NCBI GenBank assembly: GCA_025094145.1
Contig: JALLLS010000031.1
Coordinates: 1 to 64,000 of the forward strand
Reading direction: 5' to 3'
Source: Spinellus fusiger
Lineage: Eukaryota; Mucoromycota; Mucoromycetes; Mucorales; Phycomycetaceae
Length of the DNA: 64,000 nt
Shown: positions 22,399-35,799 of the stretch, piece by piece
How positions within the stretch are numbered: the stretch's first letter is position 1
Layout: every line of letters starts with the position of its first letter
Program-made: the position numbers and the translations under genes
The notes under the pieces: generated by a model
Told to the model about the DNA's origin: nothing
The model's database searches: none
Seen by the model: the letters and a program-made list of their open reading frames with translations, nothing else

Positions 22399-23808
22399 TC
22401 ACGTTACCTGCACGACTCTCGAGAACAGTCTGTCCACAACACTCTTGTTTAGGTCACCCCAAGTGACTTGCCATGCCTCTCCATTCTGAAAGGACTCCAT
22501 GTCTGTCCAGCTACCAAACACAGGGCGGTGGTCCAAGGGTACAGGGCGACCCGAGGCACTGGTGATAGTGAGGATCTTACGGGTGCGGAACGTGGCTATT
22601 TGGTGGATCTTCTCTGCCAGGGTCAGTCCAGTCTCGGTGGGTTCTACTGTGATCCATACACGGTGTTCTTTGTTGATGGACTGGACTGTGATCTGGCGTA
22701 CCTTTTCTAGTATCTGTGGTGAGTTATCCGAGAAGAGTAGACTACTTACTGTCTGTAGGAGACTCTTTCTTGGCAGGAAGGGAGGAGGTGGAGTGGGTTG
22801 TGTATTCTATAGGGTCCATTGGATCTGTTGTTGGTTGTTCTGTAGGTTCCATGGCATGCGTTGAGTACATTGGATCCACAAGATGCATGGGCTCGATGGG
22901 CTCCATAGGCTCGATGGGCTCGATGGGCTTCATGGGCTCCATGACATAGGTCTCTGCTGTAGGATACTCTTCCTGACCTGGATGGAATTCGTGGGTGCCC
23001 TGGTCATTGGCATAGATCAGACTGGAATCCATGCCATAGTCCCCATAGGCAGGCTGTGGTGGTGGATAGAGATCATGCCTAGGGTGGTAATAGTAGGAGG
23101 ACGAGGAGGAGGACGAGGTGTAGCCATAGTCTGTGGTAGAGGGTGGATAGTATCCGTGAGACTGCATAGGAAAGACCGGTGCCATTCTACTGGGAACAGA
23201 GTGTCGGACAGGAGGAAGAGGCGGCTGCTGGGGAAGTGGTTTGGCAGAGACATACGGACTCGAGTGATAAGAGGAAAGGGGTGTCCATGCTGTGGAGGTG
23301 TCTTGTGCTAAAGGGAAAGAAGTGGGTTGGAGGACACTGGCTGTACGGAGGACTCTATTGGACACCTTCCATCCCTCACTGTGGGTCGGGTGAGGTCGTT
23401 GGGCTGCGTAGGTGGCGGCTCTTCCTAAGGAGGTCTTCCATGTCTCGTGGGTGGGGAAACTGGGGCGGGACTGTTCTTGGACCTCTTCATAGGTGGGTCC
23501 ATGAGAAGGCCCATGAAAAGGTCCATAAGGAGGGACGTGGGAAGCAGACAAAGGCATAGGGTCAGGAACGGTCACAAAGGCCTAAGAAATAAGCAGATAA
23601 GCATAAGCAGATAAGCATAGGCAGATAAGCAGCCAAACTGTAAATAGCTGTGAATAGGTGTAAATAGCTGTGAATAGCTGTGAATAGCTGTAAATAGCTG
23701 TGAATGACTGTGTCCCCCTCCCCCTTTTTTTTTCTTTCTTCTAACCTGTTCATAGTCATGCGAATACGAGTGACGCCATAACTGTTTTTTCTCTTTCTCT
23801 TTTCTCAT
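22399..23808 (-). CDS. Unrecognised 400-aa protein with Pro/Tyr-rich middle
   Basis: Three exons (23808-23746, 23581-22750, 22706-22399) joined by GT-AG introns of 164 and 43 bases give 1203 bases, 400 aa. The last junction uses acceptor atactag. Residues 1-30 (L-W-R-H-S-Y-S-H-D-Y-E-Q-A-F-V-T-V-P) look conserved. The middle is disordered: Pro/Ser/Tyr-rich, with a Ser run and then repeats of P-I-E-P-M-E encoded by a short tandem repeat at 22885-22945. The C-terminal 100 residues look like a compact domain (V-R-Q-I-T-V-Q-S-I-N, V-W-I-T-V-E-P-T-E-T-G, I-A-T-F-R-T-R-K-I, G-E-A-W-Q-V-T-W). I do not recognise the family. An alternative last intron from gtaacg at 22407 to a downstream exon past the CAG repeats cannot be excluded. 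Not membrane-bound; no signal peptide. Confidence 0.7.
23590..23706. repeat. Two tandem arrays inside an intron
   Basis: Within the 164-base first intron of the preceding gene, a 10-11-base unit (agataagcat type) is repeated about four times, followed by about seven copies of a 10-12-base unit (tgtgaatagc type). They explain the unusual length of this intron in a window where most introns are 40-70 bases. Confidence 0.8.
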
Positions 23809-24410
23809 AGTGAATCAATAACTCAGTCACTTGTCCCTTGTTTGTTACAGAAGAAACTCACCTTTAGTAGCAAAAGTCATTATCAATAGGTGTTCAGTAA
23901 GAAGAGTAGCAGTAGCTGAGCATAACAAGACAGAAATAGAATAGAATAAAATACACTGTAACAATGGCATGGACAGGTGGTAGAACAATTGCCTAATAAA
24001 GAAGGTGGACAAACACTCTCCACACTTTTAAAATAAGATTAAGGAACCCCAGGAATAGAAGCCTATGATTGGCTGAAAGGGATAAAAAAAGAGAAAGTGA
24101 GGCTTTTGTATGAGAGAAAAAGATACTTTGTTCAAGATGACAATTTGTATGTATGTATATATATACATACATAGCTATTCTACTTTATATGTACAGCAGC
24201 TGAGGTAGGCAGTTACCACAGTTTACTTGACATGGACGAAACTGCGGTGGCCATGGAAGATTGTTGAAGGGTCAATCGAGATTCCGATTGATGACGAGCT
24301 CACAACAATCTCTAGGTGACTTGTCTCTCATCTGTCTCTGAATTTCCACACTCTCTTTTTGGTGTAATGTGAATCCAAAGAAATAAGAGACTCCACGCAC
24401 TAAAAACCCT
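23809..24410. other. Spacer upstream of the mobile patch
   Basis: The first part is the upstream region of the minus-strand gene starting at 23808, and an inverted CCAAT box (gattggct) lies at about 24067-24074. A palindromic gtatgtatatatatacatac occurs near 24150. No gene is visible. Confidence 0.45.
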
Positions 24411-24475
24411 CCTACACACCAGGAGATTTTTCTGGCCTTTAAGTGGTAATATCTCCTTCCTTTTACGTCTGAAAT
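24411..24475. repeat. Short dispersed repeat, copy 1
   Basis: Bases containing cacaccaggagattt and ctttaagtggtaatatct recur with few changes at 60429-60485 (cacaccaggaaatt..., cttttaagcggtgatatct). A weaker relative with tttaatttggggtaatatct lies at about 62258-62280. The copy here is some 300 bp upstream of the Fanzor-like fragment, so it may be the end of that element. Confidence 0.5.
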
Positions 24476-24740
24476 TCCTTGCCTTTTATGGAACTGTGTT
24501 TAAAATCAAAGGTTTGTAAGTATCTGCAACAAAGGGCACTGTGGTTATCAACAAGACCACTAGAGAGATAAATGTATAGATATTGGATCTCTAGCAAGAA
24601 CTACGAAATAGAGTATTAGTACAAAGGCTGGTCTAGGGAAATCAAAGAAAGTGCATGAACAGGAACACAACATACAATTTGATCACAACGGGTAACTAGG
24701 CAACTGTTTTTTAACGAATTCTTTTCTTTTAATAAACCCA

Positions 24741-25330
24741 GTGAATCCGTTACAAAGGCAAGAAGAAGGTGCTAGTGCAAGTATAATACGAAATACACAT
24801 AGAGAGTACATTAATACATCTCGAACTCATTGTTTTTACTATTATTTTATTATTGAAAAGGGGCATTGGCACCTAAAAAGATTGGGGTATGATCCTACCA
24901 AGCTGCCAGTCGTTGCTTATGACATAGGAATAAAGGTAAATAATACTATCAAGTTTAAAGGTCATCGTGTTGGTTTTCCAAAAATTCTATATCAATCATT
25001 GAAAAAAGAGACAAAAAGATGGATATCTTCCTATGGTTGATGTTGATAAATTTCGAAAATCGAGAGTAAACATGATTGACCTCTCACTCAATATGAAGAG
25101 CTCTTCTAACAGCTATTTTGTTTTATTTTTTTATTCTCAAGATCTGCCACACTTATAACACAAATATCCTCACCGAGGTATTAGTGAATTTCAACAGTAT
25201 CCGCGCTTGCCAAAGTTATGGAATTGTTTGGAACAGAGATGTGAATGCATCAAAGAATATCTATACAATCACAGAAGAGGGATTAAATGGTCTCCACCGA
25301 CCAGTTCCATTCTGTAGAAAAGAATAGATA
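24741..25330 (+). pseudogene. Broken Fanzor-like (eukaryotic TnpB homologue) nuclease, C-terminal part
   Basis: Fanzors are RNA-guided DNA nucleases carried by eukaryotic transposons and related to bacterial TnpB. Three consecutive blocks in different frames match the order of their C-terminal half. V-V-A-Y-D-I-G-I-K then F-K-G-H-R-V-G-F-P-K (24925-24985) corresponds to the conserved RuvC strand with the R-G-x-x-x-G-P turn. M-V-D-V-D-K-F-R-K-S-R (about 25031-25063) corresponds to the V-D-E-[FY]-x-[ST]-S motif. A-C-Q-S-Y-G-I-V-W-N-R-D-V-N-A-S-K-N-I (25206-25262) corresponds to the zinc-ribbon end plus the last catalytic Asp, followed by the R-P-V-P-F ending. The motif Glu is Lys, zinc-ribbon Cys residues are lost, and at least two frame changes are present, so the gene is dead. 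The N-terminal half is absent or unrecognisable. It lies just upstream of a Tc1 element. Confidence 0.6.
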
Positions 25331-25557
25331 TTCTTAGTATTATAACATATCACCCTATCGAAGGTGGTTTCCTTTGGGATTCAGACATTTACAGGTAAAT
25401 CTACATAATAATTTTTATTTAAAAACTAACATGAATACATCTTAATTTATTTTTGCTCCTTTTCAAATCGATGTGTTATTTTTAAACAATTGTATTTTAA
25501 CTATTTCCTTTTACATCCTAAAGATCTTTAGGTGTGTATTAGAGCAGAGTCCTTTTA

Positions 25558-26345
25558 CAGCCACACCCAATTGAATTCAATACTTGCCTAAATATTAAGA
25601 AAAATAATACTTGTTGTTGCATAAAACTATTTCTTTCTTTACAAATAGTGTCAGGCCAACGCAACATGTCAGCTAGATAGTCATAAATTCACACTCGTGG
25701 AGAATAGAACAAGGCAAAAGATAGAATATTATGAGGACATTTATTACCTGTTGAAGGCTGGATTAAAGTTGACTGTCATTGTGAGTGTGGTTGTAATAAA
25801 GCCCACAGTTCAGAATAGTATCGGAAACGTCAAAGAACATAGATCACCATTGCATTTAAAGAGTCACGGAAAACACAAAATAATGAATAAGAAGTTCAGG
25901 CACCTGGAATATGTTATTAGAAAGGGTCCATTTGCCATGATATAGAATCAGCTGAAATGAAATTGGAACTGTTGAGGTTTGAGGTGGATGTGTATTTTAA
26001 CACCCTTATCAGCTACTGCAACCAGTTAGGATTTGGATCTTTTTGTGTATATCACAAGCCAGCCTTAATTAAATAACAAAGAGAAACAGCTTTGTTGGGC
26101 AAATGTGATAGCTGTCATACTAGGGACTATGCCAGACTGTGATTGATGCCAAAGGAGACCCTACATAATATTAACTGTATTATTATTATTCTATTCTCGA
26201 TAATTAAAGAGGTTGAGCCTTGATCTGCTTAAGTCTGGAGCTTCTATATCAAACATAGAGTGTTTTTATTTAATGTTGAACATGGATTAAATATTTCATA
26301 CTGAAATCCACCTTCAAAAGTATTCAATTCAGTTGGGTGTGGCTG
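25558..26345 (+). mobile_element. Deleted Tc1/mariner element with intact terminal repeats (copy F)
   Basis: A 788-bp element is bounded by TA on both sides (25556-25557 and 26346-26347). Its terminal inverted repeats are 28 bp long and differ at 2 positions; both begin CAGCCACACCCAA. Inside, 25697-26075 encodes the N-terminal DNA-binding half of a Tc1 transposase in two frames (K-P-T-V-Q-N-S-I, H-R-S-P-L-H-L-K-S-H-G, R-H-L-E-Y-V-I-R-K with a one-base shift, L-G-F-G-S-F, H-K-P-A-L). This is followed directly by the last residues V-I-D-A-K-G-D-P-T and a stop near 26157. The whole DDE core is deleted, making it a MITE-like non-autonomous derivative. It ends 246 bp before the start codon of the next gene and so may sit in its promoter. 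Confidence 0.85.
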
Positions 26346-26591
26346 TATCAGAGCAGAATCCCACACTGATTCAATGTTTCCTGTCCTTATAACCCACCCT
26401 ATCATATCCTCCACACTACTTACCAATAAGACAGGCTATAAGAATACACTACTGCAATTGGTACTCAGTCTTTGCCTATAGAGTGAGAAATAAGAACAAG
26501 GGAGCAAAGTGCCACCTTGCTCTTTTCCTTTTCAACTTCTCCCTGTTTCTATCTATTTATCTATTCACACACACAAATAGACTCTATTTCC

Positions 26592-28718
26592 ATGGACCAC
26601 CTAAAGCCAGAAAAAAAGTCCCCAAGAATGACACTGGGAAGAAATGCTATCTCCATGACAAACCTAAGAACACCCCCGTCACTGCGGTCCATGGCCCGTC
26701 TTGGCTCTTCCTTCTCTTCCCTGACAACCGCCAATAGCCCTGGAGGGGATGGAGACACAGACCTATTGAAGGACATTTTGAATGTACGGCGAGCCTTGGA
26801 CCTATTTTTGGATTCACGTATTCCCCAGGCAGAGGCGATTCTTGTGCCTAGAAACAAAACGTCAATGTATTATTCACTAGGACACTCGTTTATTCTCTTT
26901 CTAAAGAGTATGATGACATTCCAGCAGACCGACATCCAGACGGCTCTTGATGCAATTAAGCATACACTCCAATTGTCCAATGCACAGCGGAAGAAAGACG
27001 GGAGTTGGATTGCGTGGGTAAAGGGCAATTCAGTACAGGATATCAAGGACATGACAAGTCTCCACCGACATGCAGTGAGTGTCAATAGACCAGAGGATAG
27101 ACTGTAGAGCAGACTCATGAATTCACTCCTGCCACTAGGAACTCATCTATGCAGAGGCCTATCTCTTGAAGGCTCTACTGAGTGTCCTCCACGACGAAAG
27201 CCTTGTCTCCTTCTTAAGAGAAGGACTGCACATCCGGAACAGCTACAACACCTATAAAATACTAGAAAAGTACATTGAATTCGCAAAGAAAGAGGAGGCA
27301 GAGGGAAAAGACATTTCTGCCTATGGACTGGATGATCATTTTACTTCAGGGGTGGCCCTTGGGATTGGCTGCTTCGACATTGTTCTCTCCCTTCTCCCTG
27401 CCACGGTGCTGAAGTTGGCAGAGTTCATTGGATTCACCAGCGATCGTTCTCATGGCGTGGCGATGCTTGCTTCTGTAGGAGGGTGGTGTGAGATGGAAAA
27501 GGACACCCCTCACCTGTCTCTCCACCCTACAGCAGAAGAAGGCCTCCGCCGCCAGTTCTGTGATATGGTCTTTATCACCTACCATATTATCATTTCCAAG
27601 ATCATCCCATTGACCGACATTGACATTGGACTGGCAGAAAGGGTGCTCTCCTACAACCTCACTCTCTATCCCAAGGGAGTGTTTTTCCTGTTCTTCTCAG
27701 GTCGACTGCAAGTTGGAAAGAGACACCTGGAAACAGCCAAAGAGCAGTACCAAAAGGCCATCCACACCCAGAAGGACTGGAAGCAGCTACAGCACATGTG
27801 CTATTGGGAGGTGGGTCTGATTCATTTCCTACAGCACCAGTGGGAGGACAGTGCCAAGATCCATGCCATGCTATGTGTAGAGAGCAACTGGTCCAAGGCA
27901 GTCTACACATATCTGCAGGCGGTTGGACTGTACCTGTCGGGAGAGCAGTCTACCAAGGATGAGGAGACACAGCACAAGGTGGACCAAATGATGAAGTCTG
28001 TGAATGGTGCACGACAAAAGATTGCTGGCAAATCCATCCCCCTTGAAGTGAGTACTTTTTATTACTATTACTATTACTATTACTATTACTATCATCATAG
28101 GTTTGCTCAGCAACCAACACTCACCAACGACAGTAGAAATTTGTTGCTCGCAAGGCACGCCAATTCACACAGCAAAACAACCGTCTTGTACTTCCTGATC
28201 TCGAGATTCTTTCTGCCTTGGGAGTACTGGACTGCATGCCACAGCAATGGATTCAATTGAACTTGGATAGAATAAATGCACTAGCAAAGAATCCATTGGA
28301 GGCCGATGATCTGTGTCTAGTGCACTACCTGAAGGCGACCCTCGTGCGTCTGTGGGTGGTGTCTCTCTCTCATGAGGATCCAATGTATTCTTCCTTGTGT
28401 GAGGAGCATCACCAGTCCATTACAATAGTTCTTCAGAATGCACCCAATGTAGTCATGGATCATTATATCTACTACTTCACTCGGTATGAGAATGCGCGGA
28501 TGATGATATTGCAAGGACAGTATGAGTCAGCTCATGAAGAGATCCAGAGTATTATCAGGACCAGCGATAAGAAGAGTTATTCCATAGGGACGGGTTCTCA
28601 TGCAAAGAACAAGTACAGTCTGGAGAATGTTTTGCTCTTCAAGTGTCATAATTGTAGGGCAGAAATAGAAGTACTCTCCAAGCAAGAGGCATTGGAGACA
28701 AGTCAACAGATAGATTAG
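26592..28718 (+). CDS. IML2: IML2/TTC39-family protein
   Basis: Three exons (26592-27074, 27139-28047, 28137-28718; GT-AG introns of 64 and 89 bases, all phase 0) give 657 aa. The sequence follows the TTC39/Iml2 family from end to end: a Ser-rich N-terminus of about 50 residues, then S-M-Y-Y-S-L-G-H-S, L-I-Y-A-E-A-Y-L-L-K-A-L-L, E-G-L-H-I-R-N-S-Y-N-T-Y-K, G-V-A-L-G-I-G-C-F-D, S-L-L-P and L-A-E-F-I-G-F-T. Later come L-Y-P-K-G-V-F-F-L-F-F-S-G-R-L and D-W-K-Q-L-Q-H-M-C-Y-W-E, followed by K-S-I-P-L-E-K-F-V. The fold is a tetratricopeptide-like helical array. Yeast Iml2 is reported to act in clearing inclusion bodies with lipid droplets; other members are poorly known. I chose the ATG at 26592 because upstream in-frame codons are hydrophobic, untranslated-like sequence. 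A (TTAC)-like triplet run sits in the second intron. Confidence 0.9.
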
Positions 28719-28937
28719 AGATGGATTAAATAAGTGGTTTCTTATTAATGAATGTGTCTTTTCTATCTATAAGTGAAGATTAGAAGATTAGAAGATTAGA
28801 ATGCACTTTAATACTTCCTTACTACCACTGCGCTTTCATCTTCAGCAGAATCATATTTCTATCTTTGGTAGTCCGCATTTCTTCTCTTTACTATCCCGCT
28901 ATCAATAGGGAATGGAGCTGTATCTCCACCTTTTTGA

Positions 28938-31042
<2,105 letters not shown>

Positions 31043-31238
31043 AGGTGCTGTTAAGCGTCTTTCCTACACACCAGAAGATGATGATTGTCTTATCATAGCA
31101 TCCATCCTATGCACACATCTCTCTTTATTCACTGAACAAAGGTTTGAAGTCTACAGCTAAAGAGTGCATACAGTGATAAGCAGAATAAAGTATGGCATAA
31201 AGAGAAAGAAAGTCACAGAGAACGATAGCAGACACTAT

Positions 31239-31279
31239 TGACGTCATGCTACCAGTGATGTAACTCACAAAGTCACGTG
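31239..31279. promoter_or_regulatory. CRE palindrome and E-box upstream of SPP2
   Basis: TGACGTCA (31239-31246), the consensus palindrome for ATF/CREB bZIP factors, lies 99 bp before the SPP2 start codon. CACGTG (31274-31279), the bHLH consensus, lies 66 bp before it. Both are perfect matches in a short intergenic region between same-strand genes, so a regulatory role is likely but not shown. Confidence 0.5.
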
Positions 31280-31344
31280 ATAATGGTCTACCATTGCCCA
31301 TGTCTCCCTGTCTTACTATTCTATCGGTTAGGATTAGTAGTGTA

Positions 31345-32744
31345 ATGACATCAAACACACACAACAAAAGACAAGCATTTTTACTGGGCTTGTCAACAAA
31401 GGCTCGGACTTCTGTTCCTAAAACCAGCCATATCAGTACACATACCACAGCAGCCCACAGACGTGCATTTGGTGATGATGATGAAGACGACGATGACGAT
31501 GCTATAGAAATGCTAGTCGGGTTTGAAGACAACAAAGCCAAAGAGTAAGAGAGAAAGAAAGAAAAAGATCCAAGTGCAGGGTTGCTCATGTGTGTTTAGA
31601 TTAACACCAAAGACAGAGAACAAACCACTGGCTATTGCACCTTTGAGTAATATTGACTGGAGAGCAAAGAAGAAGCAGTTGTATGTCCCTGCACAGGCAC
31701 AAGCACAGGCACAGGCACATGCACAGGCACAGGAGGAAGAAGGGCCTAGGTTGGATGTACTGGACCAAAGCAGTGCTTCTTTTGGACTTCAGATTATGAG
31801 TAGAACAACCACAGAAATGGAGCAGTCAGGACATCTACAAGTACAAGTGGAAGAAACATCATTAGAAATAGTGGGTGATGGTCTCCCAGCACCACCACCA
31901 CAAGGAGAAAAAGAAGAGGAACAGTCTTTGGAAGCACAGGCATTACAGGATATTCTGAAAAGTGGGTTTATAGAGTCAGAATAGACAGGCCAGGATAACA
32001 ATAGAGGACTCACAGATGAGATGATTCCAACATTACAGGTGCTCAAATGAATGGAGAAGAAGAAAAGCAGGTCTCTACTCTTGTCATTCCATTCAATGAA
32101 ACAGAAGCCTTTAGAGAAGATATCAAAACAAGACCCGATGAGGCCACCATGGATGACTATGAAAATGTGCCAGTGGAGGAATTTGGTGCTGCTCTTTTAC
32201 GTGGTCTAGGATGGAGTGAAGGAGAAGGGATTGGGAGAAACAGAAAAACAGCAGCGTAAGTAGAGAGTGTAGAGAAATGGACCTAAACAAACACCACTCA
32301 TTCTATACTGTTGACTTTAGACCGCCCACCATTCTGGCTATAAAACAAAGAGACTCCTTGCTTGGATTGGGTGCTAAACCAGAGAAGGGAGAAAAAGAGA
32401 AAAAGAAAGCATCGGAGAGACGTAGTGGCTATGAATACAAGGAATCAAGCCTGTTTAAAAAGATTGCTAGAAAGAAGTACGATGATGAAGAAAAGAAAGA
32501 TAGAGACATTTCCTCTCGTTCAAGGGACCGTCCTCGTTCAAGGGACGATCGCAGTTCAAGGGACAGTTCTTCAAGGGACGATCGCAGTTCAAGGAACAGT
32601 CCTTCAAGTTACAGTCGGTCCAGCTCAACCAGCAGCAGTAGCAGCAAGAGAAGAACACATTCAAGCCGTGATAGGTCACGATCTCCTCGTTCTAGCAGCA
32701 GGTCTTCGAGGCATGAGGAGTCTCGGGATCGATACAAGTATTGA
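31345..32744 (+). CDS. SPP2: Pre-mRNA splicing factor SPP2 (G-patch protein)
   Basis: Four exons (31345-31544, 31600-31961, 32039-32255, 32321-32744) with GT-AG introns give 400 aa. Spp2 (GPKOW in animals, MOS2 in plants) binds and activates the DEAH helicase Prp2 in the spliceosome through its G-patch. Visible are an N-terminal Ser/Thr segment and an acidic run (D-D-D-E-D-D-D-D-D). A central Ala-Gln dipeptide repeat (31695-31730) follows. The diagnostic block is V-P-V-E-E-F-G-A-A-L-L-R-G-L-G-W then G-E-G-I-G-R-N. L-L-G-L-G-A-K-P follows, and then a Lys-rich and Arg/Ser-rich tail of about 80 residues. The second intron uses donor gtgggt; removing it restores frame from L-K-S to A-Q-M-N-G. The RS tail is longer than in yeast Spp2. 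The minus-strand ORF at 31125-31589 is a shadow. Confidence 0.88.
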
Positions 32745-33058
32745 TCTCTTTTAGATAAAGTCTGCTTTAAGATGTATTTTAATATGAGTTAATTTTTTAT
32801 CTCTCTTGTGTGAGTCACTGGAGTAAAGTGGAGACAATGCCAATGTAGAATCCGCGAAGACATATGCAGTAGGACTATGACTGTGGTTATGACTGTAATT
32901 ATGATTAGAATCTTTAAGATACCAAAGCAAAATAGCAAAATAGCAAAAGAAAAGGCTTCTCAGAGATTGGCTCTAATGTCGAAGGTGTGATTACGCAACT
33001 TAATGGCGTATGGACAAGATGTGCTGCTGCATGATAAAGGGATCAAAATCCGCTCCAG

Positions 33059-33065
33059 TATATAA
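33059..33065 (+). promoter_or_regulatory. TATA-like box of the sulfate permease gene
   Basis: TATATAA, 62 bp before the start codon at 33127 and followed by a pyrimidine-rich stretch, is in a suitable place for a core promoter element. No second candidate is closer. Confidence 0.45.
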
Positions 33066-33126
33066 GCAGGTCTCTTTTCTAGGGCATAAACTATAGCACT
33101 CGAAAAGACATAGGTTAGAGGTCTCC

Positions 33127-35725
33127 ATGTCTTATCTACACTTGATACAAACTACTCTGAATAAGCTTCCTCGACATCTACATAACTATCTCCTTGGACT
33201 ATTTCCTATTGCTATTTGGCTGCCACACTATCATTCTCGGGTATGTGTTGGTTCAATAGAAGTAGAAACCCTTTCTCTAATGTAATATGCTTATTGTTTA
33301 TCTCTATCTCTTTTGTTGTTGTTGTTGTTGTTGTTTTGGTTCCTATATCCATTTATCACTATAAAAGTGGTTTGTACGGGATCTTATAGCAGGCGTAACA
33401 GTTGGCATTGTCGTCGTTCCTCAGAGCATGGCCTATGCTAAATTAGCAACTCTGTCTCCTGAATATGGGCTTTAGTAAGCATAGTATTGGATGAGCATAA
33501 TATAACTCAATGCATGTAGCACTGCGTTTATAGGACTCTGCATTTATTGTCTTTTTGCAACCTCCAAGGATATTAGTATTGGGCCAACAGGTATAGCTGT
33601 CAATCTCTGCTGATGAATAACAGCTGTTTGTAGCTGTCATGTCTCTTCTCTTGGGCCAGACCATTGCACGTGTGTCAGAAGAAATCCCCACTATTACTGG
33701 TCCTGAAGTAGCAGTAACAATGTCTTTATTGACAGGAATAATAGCTACAGCATTGGGTCTTTTTAGACTTGGGAGTATAGTGGATCTTGTACCAGGTACT
33801 ATTTGCAAGCAGATGGGCCTATTAAATACTTATATTACTATCACTATTACTATTAGGCCCTGCTATTTCAGGGTTTATTACTGCATCTGCACTGACCATC
33901 ACAGTTGGACAATTACCTAAACTTCTTGGTTTAAGCGATATCCATTCTCAGGAACCAGTCTACCTTATCCTGATAAAGATCTTTCGTGATATTCAGAAGA
34001 TTCAGCTTGATGCTGTATTTGGCGGGTTAGGACTTGTGTGGCTCTATGGCGTGCGGTTCTTTTGTCAAAAGCTGTCAAATCGATATCCACACTACAGCGA
34101 TCATTTCTTTTTTATTGGTATCATGAGAAACGGCTTGCTGGTTATATTTGGTGCACTGGCTGCATGGATCCTTACCAATGGATCAAGTGAAAGTCCCATC
34201 AACATCCTGGGCAACATTCCTTCAGGCTTTCATGCCATTGGTGTTCCTCGTATCAATGCTACATTAGTGTCTGCTGTTATTGGTACGGTGCCCTCTGCTG
34301 TTATCATATTGGTGCTTGAACACATTGCTATTGGGAAAGCATTTGGAAAAGTAAACCACTATACTATTGATCCTAGCCAAGAGATGGTTGCTATTGGGTT
34401 TTCTAATATTTGGGGCTCTTTTCTCGGGTAAGGGGTTGTGCTTATTCTTTTTATTTTATTTTATTTTATTTTATTTTTATTCAAAAGAGATGCTTGACTA
34501 ACAAAAAAACAGAGGCTATCCTTCCACAGGTTCATTTTCTCGTACAGCCATCAAGGCACGCTCAGGTGTCCAAACACCATTAGCAGGTCTATTCTCAGCT
34601 GCTTTGGTGGTTCTAGCACTGTATGTCTTGACACCTGCATTTTATTACATTCCTGATGCCGTACTCGCTGCCATGATAATACATGCTGTCATTGATCTGG
34701 TCTCCAGTCTACAGTCCATTCGACAGTTGGCCTCGGTGAGTATCTCGGAACTCGTAGTCTTTCTTTCCTCGGTGATTGTTACAGTCTTCACCACAGTAGA
34801 GTACGGCATCTATGTCTCTGTAGCTGTTTCTACAGCTCTTCTTCTAGTCCGCATGGCACGACCCAGACTATCAGCAGGCATTGAAGCACATCCTGACACC
34901 TTTGTACCTATCCGCAAAGGCAGAGCAATACCCACACCCACACCCACAGATGAAATCTCAACTCTAGATGCGTTACTGAAAGAGCACCCTGCAGTAGATA
35001 TACCCTCCAATGTACTCCCTCCAGGAGTGTTGGTGTGTCGAATTGAAGAGTCCCTCACATACCTGAACACTGGATATGTGATAGAACGGCTCATTGGTTA
35101 TTGTCAACAGGCAACACGCCGAGATGTCTCCAAAATCAACAAGAAGCTGAGGGCGTGGAATGAAGTCAACAGTGTTAAAGATGACACTACATTGAACTCT
35201 TTGCAGCCCTATCTGCGTGCACTTATCTTTGATCTCAGCAGTGTCAACTTTATAGACTCCAATGGACTCCAGGCCCTAGTCGATGCTCAGGCCTCACTCA
35301 GTCGCTATAGTGCCTACTCTGTGGAATTCCATTTCATTCATATTCTTCATCCCTCCATTCATAATGCGTTATTTGCTGCTGGCTTTGGTAATCAACCTTG
35401 TCTTTTGGAAATTAAAAAAAGAATGCTTGAGGATAAGGAAGAACAACTGTCCCTGATACCATTGAGCAGGACTCAATCTAGGGCTCAGTCTTTGGTGTCT
35501 GACTTAAAGAGTGACTATGGCACATTGAATGAAGCAAACACCAGTGCATTACCGGTGGGTCATTACAAAATCATCATGAAGGATTTGCTTGCATGTGAGG
35601 ACTATCCGTTCTTCCATAAAAGCATGAGTGATGCGATTCAGGTCATTTTAGTATCAATGATAGTGATGGACAATGTTAAAGGCAAAGCAGTGATGGCCGA
35701 TCAAGATATATTCTCTGCAGTCTAA
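33127..35725 (+). CDS. SulP/SLC26 family sulfate permease with STAS domain
   Basis: Plasma-membrane anion transporter, expected to take up sulfate. Six exons (33127-33240, 33368-33474, 33520-33590, 33634-33795, 33857-34427, 34513-35725), all GT-AG, give 745 aa. Residues about 38-65 (R-D-L-I-A-G-V-T-V-G-I-V-V-V-P-Q-S-M-A-Y) are the family's signature first membrane segments. D-I-S-I-G-P-T-A-V-M-S and G-P-A-I-S-G-F-I-T-A-S-A follow, then G-S-F-L-G-G-Y-P-S-T-G-S-F-S-R-T-A. About 10-12 hydrophobic spans precede the cytosolic part. The C-terminal STAS domain is recognisable by R-A-L-I-F-D-L-S-S-V-N-F-I-D-S-N-G-L-Q-A. A linker insert of about 60 residues (Pro/Thr repeats at 34930-34950) sits before it. 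Three introns are only 43-61 bases long. Confidence 0.94.
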
Positions 35726-35763
35726 TGAGTGGGGTTGTTTATATAATATAATATGTTGCTCTC

Positions 35764-35799
<36 letters not shown>

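Noticed and set aside
22883..23559. Plus-strand ORFs of 126-142 codons
   Set aside because: Antisense to the 400-aa minus-strand gene, which has consistent splice sites and composition.
23590..23706. Direct repeats with regular spacing considered as a CRISPR array
   Set aside because: Units of 10-12 bases are contiguous with no unique spacers, lie in a spliced intron, and the genome is eukaryotic.
31125..31589. 154-codon minus-strand ORF with hydrophobic segments
   Set aside because: It overlaps the start of SPP2 and its upstream region on the opposite strand. The hydrophobic look comes from reverse-reading of acidic and Ser-rich codons.
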